Shown here piece after piece: positions 17,952 to 27,361 of a stretch of DNA of 64,000 bases. Location: contig CBFIEM010000005.1 of assembly GCA_965661625.1 (NCBI GenBank), positions 102,760-166,759 of the forward strand, in the 5' to 3' direction. Made by a program: the position numbers and the translations under genes. The stretch comes from GCA-2705995 sp965661625 (GTDB lineage: Bacteria; Bacteroidota; Bacteroidia; Flavobacteriales_G; Salibacteraceae). How positions within the stretch are numbered: the first letter of the stretch is position 1; the number at the start of each line of letters is the position of its first letter. The notes under the pieces were generated by a model that saw nothing but the letters and a program-made list of their open reading frames with translations, was not told where the DNA came from and did not search any database.

Positions 17952-19121
17952 TCAATTTACAGTTTCAACAAGTTTAATTTCAACACGTCTGTTCTTGTTT
18001 CTACCTACTGGGGTGTCGTTAGAGGCCACAGGGTCGAGTTCTCCTTTTCCAATAAAAGCCATTCGCGATTTAGGTACACGGTTATCAACCAGGTAATTAT
18101 AAACGGATTTAGCTCGTTTTTCGCTGAGTTTCTGATTTGCTGATGAACCTCCCACGTTATCGGTATGACCTATAATTTGAATTTTGGTGGTGGGATTTGA
18201 ATTTAAATATTCAAGCAGAAGCTCTAAGTCATCATAACTGTAGGCCAATAATTCGCTGGATCCAAACTCGAAACGAATACGGTCTAAAACAACACGTTTA
18301 TTGGAATCGTTTTCAATGGTATAAACGTAATTTTCTTCTTCAATATTAAATTCAATACTATCTGGAGTAGCATAAAAATTAGAGTCATTTGCTAAGGTTA
18401 ATGAATCTAGGGCATCAGCCTCTGAAACGCTGTCGGCCATATACAGTGGAATGCCTTCATCGTTTACCTCAACTAGGGAAATGTCATCGATGAAGTAATA
18501 CGCGTAAATTCCAGTAAATGGTGGCAGGTACCAAGTTGTCTTCTTCAGTCTTCCGCGAAAAGCTTTTGTACTGAAGTTTCCAATTGAAAGGTATTTTTCA
18601 CCTCCTTTTGCCCTGTAAATGCCGCGTACTTTGGTCCACGTTTTACCTACCTCTTGTCGTATTCCTTTTTTGTTGGTCAATAAAATCTGCGGTTCGTACC
18701 TAAACACGTTGAGTGGGATTGTGTATGCCGGTTTCCTGAGGTGTATAGAGGCACCTATAGTGCGAAGCATGTAAGGAGATTCCTCGCAGTAACTGATATA
18801 CATTTCAAATAGATACAGCTTACCATCCTCCAAGCGACTATTGAGTCGTATCTGTAAGAACTCTCGGTACTTAGGGTGAACACGGATTCCGGCATACGCT
18901 TGCCCTGTTCTAGGTTCGGGTAACTCAAATCGCTCTGTGCCTTTTGGTCGGAAGCGCTCACCATCATGGTAAAACAGGTCAACAGTATTCGTCAGTCGCC
19001 ATGGTTTAATGCTGTACTTGCTTCCTCGCTTATCTTCAAATGACCCATTTGAAACCAAGTTTTGAGCAGCGCTTGAAGCACAAGTCAAACTAAAGATATA
19101 GAACAGTATTAAGCGATACAT
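17952..19121 (-). CDS. OmpA-family outer-membrane/peptidoglycan-binding protein
   Basis: 389 aa with a signal peptide (about residues 1-19). Residues 20-235 form a beta-rich carbohydrate-binding-like region (NLVSNGSFED is typical of the start of a jelly-roll domain). The C-terminal OmpA domain (about 277-388) shows FEFGSSEL, IIGHTDNVGG, LSEKRAKSVYNYL and GRNKNRRVEI, the residues that grip diaminopimelate in peptidoglycan. Third gene after the ether-lipid-enzyme-like pair, with a 30-bp gap that has a near-consensus -7 box (GACCTTTG, 19126-19133) 4 nt before its ATG, so it may have its own promoter. Confidence 0.88.
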   Translation of the reverse strand: MYRLILFYIFSLTCASSAAQNLVSNGSFEDKRGSKYSIKPWRLTNTVDLFYHDGERFRPKGTERFELPEPRTGQAYAGIRVHPKYREFLQIRLNSRLEDGKLYLFEMYISYCEESPYMLRTIGASIHLRKPAYTIPLNVFRYEPQILLTNKKGIRQEVGKTWTKVRGIYRAKGGEKYLSIGNFSTKAFRGRLKKTTWYLPPFTGIYAYYFIDDISLVEVNDEGIPLYMADSVSEADALDSLTLANDSNFYATPDSIEFNIEEENYVYTIENDSNKRVVLDRIRFEFGSSELLAYSYDDLELLLEYLNSNPTTKIQIIGHTDNVGGSSANQKLSEKRAKSVYNYLVDNRVPKSRMAFIGKGELDPVASNDTPVGRNKNRRVEIKLVETVN

Positions 19122-19151
19122 GAACCAAAGGTCCGGATTTCAGCGGGTGAC

Positions 19152-19871
19152 TTAGCTTGGGATTTTTGATTTTATTAACACAGAATCATGTAAATCGTTG
19201 TGAGCCGAAAAACTAATGAATAACATGGCCTGAGCTATTCCATAACTAATCATTATGAAGGCTCCAGAATGCTCAATTGGAGCAATAAAACGATCATACG
19301 CCAGCAGCGAATCCGATCCCACGAAGAGCAATGCTCCGATAATACCGTAGACCAAACTTTTGCGATTGGTTTTAGCGCTCCGTGTCACAGCCGAAAGTGT
19401 CATCAATGAAATAACCATGAAATATCCAAAAACCGGAATTTTCATCTCGCCTAAATGAGGAGCCAATAAAAAAATAAAGTAACTTCCAAATAGTACATAA
19501 AGAGCGGTGATTAGCCAATTCGACTTCCAATGGAAGGAGAATTTAAGTGATCCTTTTTCATTGAATTGAAAGGCCGAAAAGTATGCTAAATGAGCAAGCA
19601 GAAAGCAGCAAAGTCCAATGATAAAAGCATTGCTATGCCATGTGAGTTCTAAAATTTCATCACCAAATAGTGAAGCAATAAGCCCGAGCATTACCCAACG
19701 ATTAAAACTCCATGTTAAGGTTTTTCTCCTGCCGTATTGATAGACCAGTGAGAGCAGGATAAGGGGTTTAAAGAAAAAAATTAAAACAGAGTGTGGGTCG
19801 TACCATTCTAAAAAAACAGTTCCGAGCAGTGCAATTGAAAAGATTCCCCATTTATAAATTGGCTGGTTCAT
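19152..19871 (-). CDS. YhhN-family membrane protein (lysoplasmalogenase-like)
   Basis: 239 aa with about eight hydrophobic helices and little else. YhhN/TMEM86 signatures are present: FKPLI near residue 35, ASLFGDEIL (about 66-74), CCFLLAHLAY (about 87-96), LFVGSDSLLA (about 187-196) and SYGIAQ near the C-terminus. Human TMEM86B cleaves the vinyl-ether bond of lysoplasmalogens, and some bacterial homologues do too. It begins 1 bp after the stop of the fatty-acid-hydroxylase-like gene, so the two are cotranscribed. Lysoplasmalogenase activity is inferred from family membership. Confidence 0.82.
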   Translation of the reverse strand: MNQPIYKWGIFSIALLGTVFLEWYDPHSVLIFFFKPLILLSLVYQYGRRKTLTWSFNRWVMLGLIASLFGDEILELTWHSNAFIIGLCCFLLAHLAYFSAFQFNEKGSLKFSFHWKSNWLITALYVLFGSYFIFLLAPHLGEMKIPVFGYFMVISLMTLSAVTRSAKTNRKSLVYGIIGALLFVGSDSLLAYDRFIAPIEHSGAFIMISYGIAQAMLFISFSAHNDLHDSVLIKSKIPS

Positions 19872-19872
19872 A

Positions 19873-21096
19873 TTACAAATTCAATGATGGGTGTTGATGG
19901 CTTTGGAATGCTAAAAAGGCAACCCATCCAATTGAGATTAAACATATACCAATACCTAAAGTCATGTAAACCCCTGAAGCAATGGTGAACATCGTTAGCG
20001 TAAAGATGAGCAGACGAAGTAATTCAGACTTCAATCCAAATGTAGGGTTGTCAAATACATACCCAATCGAAAAAATTGAGCCAATCACAAGTGCGGCTCC
20101 GATTAACAAAACAGGCGTGCCTAGCTGTTTGTAGCTAAATAATAACCATGCTGCTAAGCCTAAGACGATGAGGTATTGAACCAATAGATAAGCAGACCAC
20201 CGAAGCGGTATCGTGGTTTCAAACTTTATGAACGTGTCTTTATTAATTTCTGGAACGGCTATCCTTCCACCTAATTCATCTGGTTGCCATCCAGGAGGAT
20301 TAAAAACAACCTTCAGTTTGTTTGTGAATCCAGGGGTAGATTTAACTTGTTTGGCCAAAAGCGTTAACGGCTGAATGTGAGCAACAACAGGGTTGAATGT
20401 GCGGGTAGGAGTGGTGATACCATATATTGGTGGCTCTACCTCAGGCTCAAAAGTGCCAAATAGTCGATCCCAAATGATAAACGTTCCTCCATGATTTTTG
20501 TCTATATATTGAGGGTTTCTACCATGATGAACACGATGATGACTCGGCGTGTTAAACACATACTCAAACCAAGCTGGTAACTTGTTAATAGTCTCGGTAT
20601 GTATCCAAAACTGATAAAGTGTTGTGAATGCACCGATGAACAAGAACCAAGTTGTTTCAAACCCAATAATTGCCAATGGAAGCATGAATGCAATGTTGAA
20701 CAGTTTTTGCAAAGCTCCTTGTCTTATCGCAACACTTAAATTGTAATCCTCACTTTGATGATGAACCACGTGGCCCAACCAAAGCAGGTTTACCTCATGA
20801 TCTAATCGATGGGCCCAATAGTAGAGAAAGTCAACTCCAATGAACAGCAGAATACCAGTGAAAATAGACTCCTCAATATTTGCCAAGCGAAAATACGTGT
20901 AGCAATAATGGTAAATACCAATCGTAATTACCTTAATAAATAGACCCGTAGTTTGTTCAAAAATACCACATGAAATGTTCGATAATGCATCGCCTAAGCG
21001 ATAGAGACGTTTGCCTTTGACATTGTCATAAACAACTTCGATAGCAATTAAAATGAAATACACAGGTATTGCTAGTACGATTGGATTGACATTCAT
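19873..21096 (-). CDS. Fatty acid hydroxylase superfamily protein, alkylglycerol monooxygenase-like
   Basis: 407 aa, multi-spanning. The eight-histidine di-iron set is visible: H96-x3-H100 (HRLDH), H109-x2-HH (HVVHH), H166, and HH186-187-x2-HH190-191 (SHHRVHH). After the hydroxylase domain there is a C-terminal extension with about four more helices (about 285-400). Total length and the extension resemble alkylglycerol monooxygenase (AGMO/TMEM195, 445 aa in human), which cleaves ether lipids with tetrahydropterin, more than the short carotene or sterol hydroxylases. First gene of an operon with a YhhN gene. A sterol-desaturase-like role is the alternative. Confidence 0.8.
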   Translation of the reverse strand: MNVNPIVLAIPVYFILIAIEVVYDNVKGKRLYRLGDALSNISCGIFEQTTGLFIKVITIGIYHYCYTYFRLANIEESIFTGILLFIGVDFLYYWAHRLDHEVNLLWLGHVVHHQSEDYNLSVAIRQGALQKLFNIAFMLPLAIIGFETTWFLFIGAFTTLYQFWIHTETINKLPAWFEYVFNTPSHHRVHHGRNPQYIDKNHGGTFIIWDRLFGTFEPEVEPPIYGITTPTRTFNPVVAHIQPLTLLAKQVKSTPGFTNKLKVVFNPPGWQPDELGGRIAVPEINKDTFIKFETTIPLRWSAYLLVQYLIVLGLAAWLLFSYKQLGTPVLLIGAALVIGSIFSIGYVFDNPTFGLKSELLRLLIFTLTMFTIASGVYMTLGIGICLISIGWVAFLAFQSHQHPSLNL

Positions 21097-21194
21097 AACT
21101 TCGAATTTACAAAATCATATGATGCTCTTAAGTGCAAATATCAGCTTCAGGCAACTTATTTGAAAGCACGTGCATCTATATCCAGAAGTAAGTT

Positions 21195-21758
21195 ATGGAC
21201 ATGTCCGATGCAGAAATTGTAGAAGGCTGTATTCTTGGGAATGCTAAAGCACAAAAGCTGCTGTATGATAAGTACAGCTCTAAGTTGTTTGGGATTTGTA
21301 TGAGGTACGCCAGTTCTGAGGCAGAAGCTTACGATATGTTGCAAGATGGATGTATAAAGATCTATGGAAGCTTCAAATCGTTCAACGCTTCAGGAAGTTT
21401 AGGCGGATGGATATGTCGAATTATGGTTAATACCTGTTTGGATACCCTGAGGAGGAATAAAAAGCTCAGAAACCAAGTTCAGGTAGAGGAAGTGAGAAAT
21501 ATGGAGCATTACGATGCTTCAGTTTTAAGTCAGATTAGGACTGATGATATTTTAATGCATGTTCAAAGGTTACCTGATGGTTACAGAACGGTATTTAACA
21601 TGTTTGCCATAGAAGGATACTCACACAAAGAAATTGCAACGCATTTAGGCGTTACAGAGAATACAAGCAAATCGCAGTACCGCAAGGCGCGATTGCAATT
21701 AATGGAATGGATAACGGAACAAGAAGAATATATCAATCGTGAAACAAAAGCATCATAA
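21195..21758 (+). CDS. ECF-type RNA polymerase sigma factor
   Basis: 187 aa. Region 2 (about 10-80) has the usual DAYDMLQDGCIKIY-like core (here EAYDMLQDG) and region 4 (about 125-175) the helix-turn-helix GYSHKEIATHLGVTENTSKSQYRKAR, given here only in part: SHKEIATHLGVTE. A second in-frame ATG lies two codons in. It overlaps the next gene by 20 bp, the common layout of a sigma factor with its own anti-sigma factor. ECF sigma factors of this type in Bacteroidota respond to envelope conditions; one (SigP) regulates T9SS genes in Porphyromonas. Confidence 0.9.
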   Translation: MDMSDAEIVEGCILGNAKAQKLLYDKYSSKLFGICMRYASSEAEAYDMLQDGCIKIYGSFKSFNASGSLGGWICRIMVNTCLDTLRRNKKLRNQVQVEEVRNMEHYDASVLSQIRTDDILMHVQRLPDGYRTVFNMFAIEGYSHKEIATHLGVTENTSKSQYRKARLQLMEWITEQEEYINRETKAS

Positions 21759-22842
21759 ATCGTTTGAAGAGGCACTTCAGGAGAAATTCGATTCTTTCGA
21801 ACCTGAGGTGAAGCCTGACTTTTGGAGCCAAATCGAGACTCAACTTCCAAGCGGAGCGAGTTCTGCAGTATCAGGTTTGAGCGCTGCAACCAAAGGTTGG
21901 ATGGTAGCAGCAGCTGTAGTTGTAACCGGAGCAGCTATTGTAGGAGTGAATCAGCTTACACAATCAACCGTTCAAGAGCAAACACAAACAGAAGTAGTTG
22001 TTCCTGTTCAAGAAATCCAGAAACCAATCCATGTTGAAGGTCAGGAAGCACAGCCTGAAGAAGTAGTTAATGAACGTCTGACGACTGTTCAACATGAACG
22101 CGGTGATACGCACTCAACTTCAAACACTTCGACTGAAGAGGTTAAACCAGATCAATCTCAAGATACTCAAAAGGCAGAGCGTCCACGAATTAGTACTCAG
22201 CAAGAAGAGACGGATTTAGCTGAAAGTAATGGTGCAACCTCATCCGAAGCAAGCGAAGAAAATGAGCACGCATTATTTGATTGGGATGATGCAAAGCGTA
22301 AGAGTTTAGTAGCAAGTCCAATTTCTGGAAATGCACCATTGAATGTTTCGTTTAAGTCTTTTGATGCTGTATCCAAAGTTCAGTGGGACTTCGGAGATGG
22401 CTCTTCTTCAAGTAATGAAGTAAACCCAGAACATGCATTTGAAACACCCGGGTTGTATACGGTTACGATGATTGCACAACGAACAGATGGGTCTTTTTAC
22501 ATCGATAAGACTACCGTTGAGGTTCTGGAGAAATCAGAGACACGCACCGAAGATTTAGCGCATCCATCCAACATCCAAGTTCCCAATGTGTTCTCACCTA
22601 ATTTTGATGGAATTAATGACACGTGGTTCGCTCAGGTAGAAAATATCAAGCGGTTTAACGTAATAATATTCAATCGAGGAGGTCGGGTTATTTTTGAATC
22701 CTCTAACGCAGAAGAACGTTGGGATGGTCGTGATATGAACGGTGAAATGTGTCCTGAAGGAGTTTATTATTACCAGATTACAGCACGGGGAATCGATGGT
22801 AACCTTTACGCACCTAAAGGGTTTGTGAATATCATGCGCTAA
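21739..22842 (+). CDS. Membrane anti-sigma-like protein with PKD and gliding-associated (CHU_C) domains
   Basis: 367 aa. Residues 1-45 are cytoplasmic in style (FEEALQEKFDSFEPEVKPDF, ending PDFWSQIETQLP), as in Bacteroidota anti-sigma proteins. One membrane helix (53-70) follows. Residues 75-190 are a low-complexity Gln/Glu/Thr/Ser linker, 193-263 a PKD domain (WDFGDGSSSS), and 279-367 a CHU_C domain (VPNVFSPNFDGINDTW, FNRGGRVIFES, GVYYYQITARG), the type-B signal of T9SS cargo. There is no signal peptide, so this would be an inner-membrane protein with a periplasmic T9SS-type tail. The 20-bp overlap with the sigma factor supports an anti-sigma role, which is inferred. Confidence 0.8.
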   Translation: MKQKHHKSFEEALQEKFDSFEPEVKPDFWSQIETQLPSGASSAVSGLSAATKGWMVAAAVVVTGAAIVGVNQLTQSTVQEQTQTEVVVPVQEIQKPIHVEGQEAQPEEVVNERLTTVQHERGDTHSTSNTSTEEVKPDQSQDTQKAERPRISTQQEETDLAESNGATSSEASEENEHALFDWDDAKRKSLVASPISGNAPLNVSFKSFDAVSKVQWDFGDGSSSSNEVNPEHAFETPGLYTVTMIAQRTDGSFYIDKTTVEVLEKSETRTEDLAHPSNIQVPNVFSPNFDGINDTWFAQVENIKRFNVIIFNRGGRVIFESSNAEERWDGRDMNGEMCPEGVYYYQITARGIDGNLYAPKGFVNIMR

Positions 22843-22877
22843 GTGTAATTAAATTTAAACACAGACGTAAAAACATT

Positions 22878-22917
22878 AACATGAAAAGGGAGGCACAGGT
22901 GTCTCCCTTTTCATGTT
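22878..22917. terminator. Bidirectional hairpin terminator between convergent genes
   Basis: Perfect 15-bp stem, arms 22878-22892 and 22903-22917, with a 10-nt loop. A/T-rich arm ends serve both strands. It sits between the anti-sigma-like gene (+) and the SPOR gene (-). Confidence 0.85.
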
Positions 22918-22921
22918 TGGA

Positions 22922-24064
22922 TTAATCAAACTCTTCGTGTAGTGCTTTTTGTTCCCGTAAATAGATTTTTGCTTGCTCCATAGGAACTTTACGGTTGTAA
23001 TTCCAAGCGGTAATGAAGGCATCTGAAACACCTATATCTTGAACGATCTCCTTAAAGAATTGTGCAGCATCATAGTTATTAAAGCTGCCTACTGTTAATA
23101 TGGTTAAGTCGCCTTGTTGTACTTCAGAAATACTGTCTAACTGAAGGTATATATCCATGAGGTTTTCGGGAATTGTATCTCCACGAAAAGCACCAATCTG
23201 TACCCTGTAATCTACCGTACCAATCAGGGCTTTATGAATGGACTCTTGGTTGATGGTAATAACCTCCTCAGTGTAACGTGTTTTATCCTTAACATTGACT
23301 ATGAATGCATCTGGATAGCCAGCTTCTACAATAGATTCCAAAAGTCGTTCTGCTTGTCCTTTGTACAAAAAACGACCTACAATGTATCGGTAAATCCCGT
23401 TATCGTCCACGTAAACTTCAACGTTCTTAAGTCCCTGAAATTTGTAAGTAAAAACAGGATCAATCGTGGCCGATATTTGGACTCCATATTGACTAGTTTT
23501 ATCCGTATAATTTACTGATTTAGTCCCAATAACAGCTTTTTGTTTATGCGTTGTGGCGATAGGTTGAGCAGGAGGGAGGTCTTCAGGTTTTTCGCGTTGA
23601 ACACATGAGAGGTGCAAACGCTGACCATCTATTAAGTACCACTCATTTTCATAGCTATAAATGGAATAGAAATGATTAAGCGTTTTTAACGTTTGGTCGC
23701 AGTCACCGTGGAGTGAATAAGCCTTTAATAAATAATAATATACGTATTCTGAAGACCGCTTCTCATGGTAGTTACCTCGATGATAATCGGGCGAGTATCC
23801 TTTAGCTGCTTTCCTTAAATAGTGTATAGCTCTTGATATTAACGTGTCTTGATTTACAAGTGTTTGACCGTATAAAAAGGCAAGGTTTGCGTTGCTTGAA
23901 TCGCGTTGATACAGCTGTTTGAAAATACGAGAAGCATCTTCAAGTTGATTATCGGCTAGAGCTATCCTTCCGCGATCAAACAAGGACTCAACGTCGTTGG
24001 TGGAGGGTTGGGCAATGGCTAACTGAACGGAGCAACACAGGATTAAAGCTAAGGTCGTTTTCAT
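22922..24064 (-). CDS. TPR and SPOR-like repeat envelope protein
   Basis: 380 aa with a signal peptide (about 1-18). Residues 20-135 are TPR-like (QLEDASRIFKQLYQRDSSNANLAFLYGQ, in part), followed by two SPOR-like modules (about 195-265 and 285-350), each with the YRxxVGxFxxxxxAxxxL pattern and ending in DAFI. SPOR domains bind denuded peptidoglycan, so the protein is probably periplasmic or attached to the cell wall. Nothing indicates a specific partner. The 80-bp intergenic upstream region shows only a weak -7-like TAATTTTA. Confidence 0.75.
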   Translation of the reverse strand: MKTTLALILCCSVQLAIAQPSTNDVESLFDRGRIALADNQLEDASRIFKQLYQRDSSNANLAFLYGQTLVNQDTLISRAIHYLRKAAKGYSPDYHRGNYHEKRSSEYVYYYLLKAYSLHGDCDQTLKTLNHFYSIYSYENEWYLIDGQRLHLSCVQREKPEDLPPAQPIATTHKQKAVIGTKSVNYTDKTSQYGVQISATIDPVFTYKFQGLKNVEVYVDDNGIYRYIVGRFLYKGQAERLLESIVEAGYPDAFIVNVKDKTRYTEEVITINQESIHKALIGTVDYRVQIGAFRGDTIPENLMDIYLQLDSISEVQQGDLTILTVGSFNNYDAAQFFKEIVQDIGVSDAFITAWNYNRKVPMEQAKIYLREQKALHEEFD

Positions 24065-24144
24065 ATGGCTAAAATTACTCTAAACCACTAGGGAATATAG
24101 AAACCTTAGCACTTAACTTTTACACAGTGGCGGGTGGAAAAGAG

Positions 24145-24558
24145 TTAACATGAGCTCAATTCAACGCTGCTCCTCATAAATATGCCATTGCCACGGGCAA
24201 TTACTTTTCCTTTGTCATTCTTCACTATTGCAGAAGCATGAATAACTTTTTTGCTTGCTAATTCAAGGGTGCCATAAGCAGTGTATTGTCCTGGTAGCGC
24301 ATGGCGAGCAAATCGAATGTCAAACTGAACCGTTGTAAGCAAGAATGTTTTTTCAAAGCGTTGAGCGGTAAAAAAAGCAGTATCGTCAAGGAGCTTAAAT
24401 AACACAGCGCCATGACTGGTCTTTCCTGCGTGACAATCACACGCGCGAATTTCTTGCTTGATCACTGCACCCTCTTCTTCAAATGTCAACTGTGGCTTGT
24501 AATAGCTATTAATAGGTGCCTTTTTGTAAGTCGCAATTAATTGATTTTCAAATTCCAT
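24145..24558 (-). CDS. Hotdog-fold thioesterase (PaaI/YiiD-like)
   Basis: 137 aa from ATG 24558; a GTG at 24576 is the alternative start and lies only 2 bp after the stop of the gene before it. The hotdog core is visible with the active-site helix SHGAVLFKLLDDTAFFTAQ (Gly-loop then Asp at about residue 60-70), followed by the strands VQFDIRFARH and GTLELASKK. Family members hydrolyse acyl-CoA or acyl-ACP thioesters. Cotranscribed with the large PKD protein upstream on the same strand. Substrate unknown. Confidence 0.78.
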   Translation of the reverse strand: MEFENQLIATYKKAPINSYYKPQLTFEEEGAVIKQEIRACDCHAGKTSHGAVLFKLLDDTAFFTAQRFEKTFLLTTVQFDIRFARHALPGQYTAYGTLELASKKVIHASAIVKNDKGKVIARGNGIFMRSSVELSSC

Positions 24559-24578
24559 ACGCTGTGTTTCACACAAGG

Positions 24579-27296
24579 TTAATCTGTTTTCTGAAAAATC
24601 ACTCCTTTTTTCATGATTTCCTTATTTGAATCACAATAGCTTTTATAGCGCATGATGTAGGGAAAAAGGTTGCTATTAGACTGTGATAATCCATTCCATT
24701 GGATCTCATCATTGCCCTCATAAACAAGACTTCCCCAGCGATTGAAGATTTGGAGTTCTAAGTTAGCTATTGCTTTGCTATCATATACGACTTCAAAACG
24801 GTCGTTTATATTATCGCCATTCGGGGAGAATGCGTTAGGAACATATACTTCGGGATTAGTTTCTATAAGCTCCAAATTAATGGTGGAGTTATAGAGTTGT
24901 CCGCAACCGCCATAAGAATAAGTATATGAACCTGGAACTGATACGTGCTTAACCTGTGAGGAATCTCCATCTCCCCAACTCAGAAATGATGATCCAACTT
25001 GTGGGTTTAAGGTTACTGAGTCAGATGAACAGGTTTTCCATGTTGAATCAATTGCTTGAAGGTTCAACGTAAATGGAAGAACAACTGTAGTGTCGTTAAA
25101 GCTACATCCTTGAGCATATCCAGTGTAAATGTAAGACCCCGGTGTAGCGATATTCAGCGTATCGGTGTTTGTTAATACCCAAGATCCGCTGTCAGGCTGT
25201 ATTGCTGGAAATAGCAAAAGGGAATCAGAATCGCACAATACACGCGTTTCATCCAGCCAGTTAGGAGCTGGCACGGTTGAAACCATAAATGTATCTGCAT
25301 AGTCACAACCACTGGACGAATAGTTCAGGGTATTTGTTCCAACAGAAGTAACGGCAAATTGATAACTACTAACGGTGCCATTCCACAGGGGAGCTTGATA
25401 TATAGACGGAAGAGTCAATATGAGTGAGTCATTTTCACAGAATATAGTATCAGGTATGGCATAGGGGCGTTCCGGTCGTGAAACCCAACTAGAATCAGTC
25501 AATGTACATCCTTGATAGGTTAAGCTCACTGTGAAAGCTCCCGAATTGACTGTTGATAAGGTTGAAGTTGTATCTCCAGAATTCCAAAGGTATGCTTGCG
25601 CCCCTTGAAAAGGGGACAAAGTAATAGGCGTGTTCAAACAAGCCAAAAAAGTATCGGGCAAAATGGCAAGCAATGGTGAGTAATTCACTTCAAAACTGTC
25701 TATTTCAATACAAACGCCATTCGAAACAGTAACGGTGTAAATTCCTGCAGTAGAGTCAGTTATTGTTTGAGTAGTATCAGAAGTGTTCCAGGTGTAGCTT
25801 CCGCCAGGGTTCTCGGCACTTAACGTGAATGAGCTATCGCTGCATATTAATGTATCAGTTCCGAGGTCAACAAACGGGGGAGAAATGAAGTTAACACTAA
25901 ACGTATCTACCTGAATACAATTCTGGCGCGTAGCCAGTACATTGTATTCACCAGGAGCAGAAATTGCAAACGAATCAGTAGGAGGTAATCCACTCCAACT
26001 GTATGTGCTAAATGTATCGGCAGGAAAAAGGAAAAGTGTATCCCCTTGACAGAGTAATGTATCGGAAGTATTCTGTAAATCAGGTAAAGGGTTTACAGTA
26101 ACGGTGTAAAAGGCTGTATCTGAAGAAAGACATCCCTTCGCAATTAACCGGACGTTATATGTTCCAGTATCTGAAAAAACATGTGATACTGAAGACCCCG
26201 TATCTGTATTTGTTGGTGAAGTCAAGTCGCCAAAGTCCCATGTTAAGAATCCAGAACTATTAGGGGTTTCAAAGGTGGTAGTGTCCCCAATGCACGTATT
26301 AGAAATGGTGGTGGAGTCGATGCTTTCTGAGCACGGATTATTGTGGGTTGTATACTGAAAATCTGTTATGTTATTACTGGTTTGAAGAACTGAATTTGCC
26401 ACAGGACCCCCTGTAGCCAGGTCAATCGTGAACAAGAAATACGTTCCGTTCCCATTGATCATCATTTGATACAGTTCATTGGTGAATGGATTAATGGTAG
26501 CCTTGGTGGTAACAATGGTGAAAAGATTGGCCCAATTTCCAGGCAAAGTAGCACAGTTTCCTGTAATTGGATCAACCGTAACAAGGCGGTTATTCCCAAA
26601 GGATTCACGATAAATAGCGTAGAAATTTTGGTTTAAGCAATTATAATTAAGCTGAGTAATCGAACCACTACTGCCCGTGAAGGTCATATTGTTTAGTGTG
26701 ATAGCTTGCTGAGAATGTGTAGCTGTGGCTAATTCGACTGTATGGATAAACCTTACACTTCCTGCCCATGAGAAATAGTGGTAAGTGCCATTGATAGGAT
26801 CTATTACGGCTTGATCACTAGCACTGTATTGATGATTGGGGATGGAAGTTATAGGCACTAAAGTTGGATTCTGCTCAGAAAACCTTACGAGCTCATGGAG
26901 TCCTGTGGCATTGTTGATACGGATGGCATAGATTGAATCGCGTTGACAATCATAAGCCATTTTAATAAGTTCTTGTCCGTTAGGGATTGCAAAGGATGAA
27001 GTGATTGTTCCAGTGCTCAAATCTGCGGCGCGGAAAAATTTGGTTAATGAGGCATTGAGATCAAAATAGTACATGCGGTTATTTCCATCTGAAATAATGG
27101 GGTAATCCACAATGTTAAAAAATGAAGCACCCAAGCTTGAGAAAGGTATAACGCTAGGTATACCGCTAGCGGGGTTAAGTGTTGCTAGTTTATTAACACC
27201 AAAACCATCTTTGGCAAAGGTATATAGCTGAGCATGAGCGTTTAACCCAACCCAAATTAGAAACGATGTAAGCAGTAATGTGCAGTACTTTTTCAT
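24579..27296 (-). CDS. Large secreted PKD/Ig-repeat protein with gliding-associated C-terminal domain
   Basis: 905 aa from ATG 27296, chosen because it starts the signal peptide MKKYCTLLLTSFLIWVGLNAHAQ (the last residues are AHAQ); an upstream ATG adds five residues. Residues about 25-320 resemble a propeller fold; a PKD domain follows (LTWDFGDLTSPTNTDTG region, about 335-405), then several Ig-like repeats (about 405-800), each with a W/Y followed by SGDT or similar. The C-terminus (about 815-905) is CHU_C: VPNAFSPNGDNINDRFEV and IFNRWGSLVYEG. It should be exported by T9SS and act as an adhesin or surface protein. Confidence 0.88.
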   Translation of the reverse strand: MKKYCTLLLTSFLIWVGLNAHAQLYTFAKDGFGVNKLATLNPASGIPSVIPFSSLGASFFNIVDYPIISDGNNRMYYFDLNASLTKFFRAADLSTGTITSSFAIPNGQELIKMAYDCQRDSIYAIRINNATGLHELVRFSEQNPTLVPITSIPNHQYSASDQAVIDPINGTYHYFSWAGSVRFIHTVELATATHSQQAITLNNMTFTGSSGSITQLNYNCLNQNFYAIYRESFGNNRLVTVDPITGNCATLPGNWANLFTIVTTKATINPFTNELYQMMINGNGTYFLFTIDLATGGPVANSVLQTSNNITDFQYTTHNNPCSESIDSTTISNTCIGDTTTFETPNSSGFLTWDFGDLTSPTNTDTGSSVSHVFSDTGTYNVRLIAKGCLSSDTAFYTVTVNPLPDLQNTSDTLLCQGDTLFLFPADTFSTYSWSGLPPTDSFAISAPGEYNVLATRQNCIQVDTFSVNFISPPFVDLGTDTLICSDSSFTLSAENPGGSYTWNTSDTTQTITDSTAGIYTVTVSNGVCIEIDSFEVNYSPLLAILPDTFLACLNTPITLSPFQGAQAYLWNSGDTTSTLSTVNSGAFTVSLTYQGCTLTDSSWVSRPERPYAIPDTIFCENDSLILTLPSIYQAPLWNGTVSSYQFAVTSVGTNTLNYSSSGCDYADTFMVSTVPAPNWLDETRVLCDSDSLLLFPAIQPDSGSWVLTNTDTLNIATPGSYIYTGYAQGCSFNDTTVVLPFTLNLQAIDSTWKTCSSDSVTLNPQVGSSFLSWGDGDSSQVKHVSVPGSYTYSYGGCGQLYNSTINLELIETNPEVYVPNAFSPNGDNINDRFEVVYDSKAIANLELQIFNRWGSLVYEGNDEIQWNGLSQSNSNLFPYIMRYKSYCDSNKEIMKKGVIFQKTD

Positions 27297-27324
27297 CGTA
27301 AGATGAAACATTTAAAATGCATTA

Positions 27325-27357
27325 TTGTTTACGGCATCAAATCTATGTTCATTTTTG
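27325..27357 (+). promoter_or_regulatory. Promoter of the 27362 thioesterase gene
   Basis: TTG (27325-27327), 22-nt spacer, CATTTTTG (27350-27357, one mismatch to TAnnTTTG). The ATG at 27362 is only 4 nt downstream of the box. Confidence 0.6.
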
Positions 27358-27361
27358 CCGA

